Assembly (NCBI GenBank): GCA_001773295.1
Contig: MEWG01000010.1
Span: forward strand, 12,518 to 19,367
DNA from: a candidate division WWE3 bacterium RIFOXYD1_FULL_39_9
GTDB taxonomy: Bacteria; Patescibacteriota; WWE3; UBA101185; UBA10185
DNA length: 6,850 nt
Direction of reading: 5' to 3'
Positions within the stretch are counted from its first letter, which is position 1, and each line of letters opens with the position of its first letter. Below are positions 6,006 to 6,850 of the stretch, piece by piece. Under the pieces are notes generated by a model. That model made no database searches and had not been told where the DNA came from. It worked only from the letters and a program-made list of their open reading frames with translations. Made by a program: the position numbers and the translations under genes.

Positions 6006-6850
6006 AAGATTTAAATCAGTTAAGAGATTTTGAAGCTATTAAAATATATTTGGCATCTAACGACGAAATACTTTCTTGGTCGTTTGGAGAAGTAACTAAA
6101 CCTGAGACTATCAATTACCGAACGTTTAAGGCCGAAAGAGAAGGTCTCTTTGATGAAAGAATCTTTGGACCGGTTAAGAACTTTGAGTGTTATTGCGGTA
6201 AATACCGAGGTATTAGATACAAAGGCGTTATTTGCGATAAATGTGGAGTTGAAGTAACACACTCAAGAGTAAGAAGAGAGAGAATGGGTCACATTGGCCT
6301 GGCATCTCCTGTAGCACACATCTGGTTCTTCAAGGGCATACCTTCGAAGATGGCTTTGTTGCTTGATTTAACACCCAGAAACGTTGAATCAGTTATATAC
6401 TTTGCCTCATTCATAATTACCGAAATAGATAATAAGAAGAAAGCTGAAGCTATTTCCGAAATAGAGAAAGATTTGATAAAAGCCAAAGGCAGCATTCAGA
6501 AAGAATTAGATGAGAAGGCAAAGGAATTTGAAAAAGAAATATCCAAACTTGCTAAAGTTAAAGACGATCTTAAAGCTCAGGAAGAAGAATTAAAGATAAG
6601 ACAGAAAATCCAAACCTTAAAGAATTCTTATGACAAGAAATTCGAGGAACAGGAAAAGATTTACAAACTCATGCAGAAAAAGATCGAGAGTGTTGAGCTT
6701 TTCTCAGTAATCTCTGATGCAGAATATGTAAGCTTAAGCGTCTATCTTGAGAAATTCTGTAAATTAGAAATCGGAGCCGAAGCTTTACAAGGAATTTTAA
6801 GAAAACTTGATCTAAATGCACTATCTCAACAGCTAAGAGACGAATTAGAC
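6002..6850 (+). CDS. rpoC: DNA-directed RNA polymerase subunit beta', N-terminal part
   Basis: The first 283 residues of the largest RNA polymerase subunit; the gene runs off the window with no stop. Seen: SWSFGEVTKPETINYRTFKAE (25-45); GLFDERIFGPVKNFEC (48-63); a zinc-binding domain with Cys63, Cys65, Cys78 and Cys81 in the order C-x-C-x12-C-x2-C, all four ligands present; RRERMGHIGLASPVAHIWF (91-109), the clamp segment after the zinc site; IPSKMALLLDLTPRNVESVIYF (113-134); and GAEALQGILRKLDL (258-271). Between YF (133-134) and GAEA (258) lie far more residues than in E. coli; about 143-231 is an almost uninterrupted Lys/Glu-rich predicted coiled coil. The start ATG overlaps the rpoB stop by 4 nt and has GGAG 8 nt upstream. 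Known role: holds the catalytic Mg2+ via NADFDGD, which lies beyond this window. The polymerase call is certain; the exact full length is not known. Confidence 0.97.
   Translation, partial: MKDLNQLRDFEAIKIYLASNDEILSWSFGEVTKPETINYRTFKAEREGLFDERIFGPVKNFECYCGKYRGIRYKGVICDKCGVEVTHSRVRRERMGHIGLASPVAHIWFFKGIPSKMALLLDLTPRNVESVIYFASFIITEIDNKKKAEAISEIEKDLIKAKGSIQKELDEKAKEFEKEISKLAKVKDDLKAQEEELKIRQKIQTLKNSYDKKFEEQEKIYKLMQKKIESVELFSVISDAEYVSLSVYLEKFCKLEIGAEALQGILRKLDLNALSQQLRDELD

Noticed and set aside
6020..6262. 80-codon minus-strand open frame opposite rpoC
   Set aside because: It is antisense to the beta' zinc-binding region, whose sense reading is unambiguous.
6428..6694. Coiled-coil region of rpoC as a separate inserted gene or intein
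   Set aside because: The frame is continuous on both sides, and no intein splice-junction residues or homing-endonuclease motif are visible; it is an in-frame structural insertion.

Overview
The window looks like a stretch of an AT-rich, gene-dense bacterial chromosome. The best lineage guess is Candidate Phyla Radiation (Patescibacteria), possibly Microgenomates. The evidence for this is a compact RNA polymerase beta subunit without the large E. coli-type insertions, lineage-type substitutions in normally fixed beta motifs, a long Lys/Glu-rich coiled-coil insertion in the N-terminal part of beta', and AUG starts without Shine-Dalgarno sites on genes next to their promoters. The assignment is an inference from remembered family features; no search was run. 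The core genes here are ordinary housekeeping genes. I see no defence island, mobile element, CRISPR array or RNA gene.

Layout. Positions 2-223 (+) hold the C-terminal end of an RsmB/NSUN-type RNA m5C methyltransferase. Positions 226-1908 (-) hold a polytopic membrane protein with C-terminal TPRs that resembles the TMTC family of GT-C O-mannosyltransferases; it converges on the methyltransferase with only 2 bp between the stop codons. A 45-bp divergent spacer (1909-1953) carries a TATAAT box on each strand. Positions 1954-2502 (+) hold signal peptidase I (lepB). A 203-bp intergenic region (2503-2705) carries two inverted repeats and candidate promoters. Positions 2706-6005 (+) hold rpoB, complete. 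The rpoC 5' part runs from 6002 (+) past the end of the window, overlapping rpoB by ATGA.

How the genes relate. RpoB and RpoC form the catalytic core of RNA polymerase and are almost certainly co-transcribed and translationally coupled. LepB removes signal peptides from exported proteins at the membrane. The TMTC-like protein may glycosylate exported proteins at the same membrane, but it is only a divergent neighbour of lepB and no direct partnership is shown. The points most worth a second look are the beta' coiled-coil insertion, the unusual residues around the beta active site and rifampicin pocket, the face-to-face promoters giving near-leaderless mRNAs, and a long imperfect inverted repeat with a T-run just upstream of rpoB.
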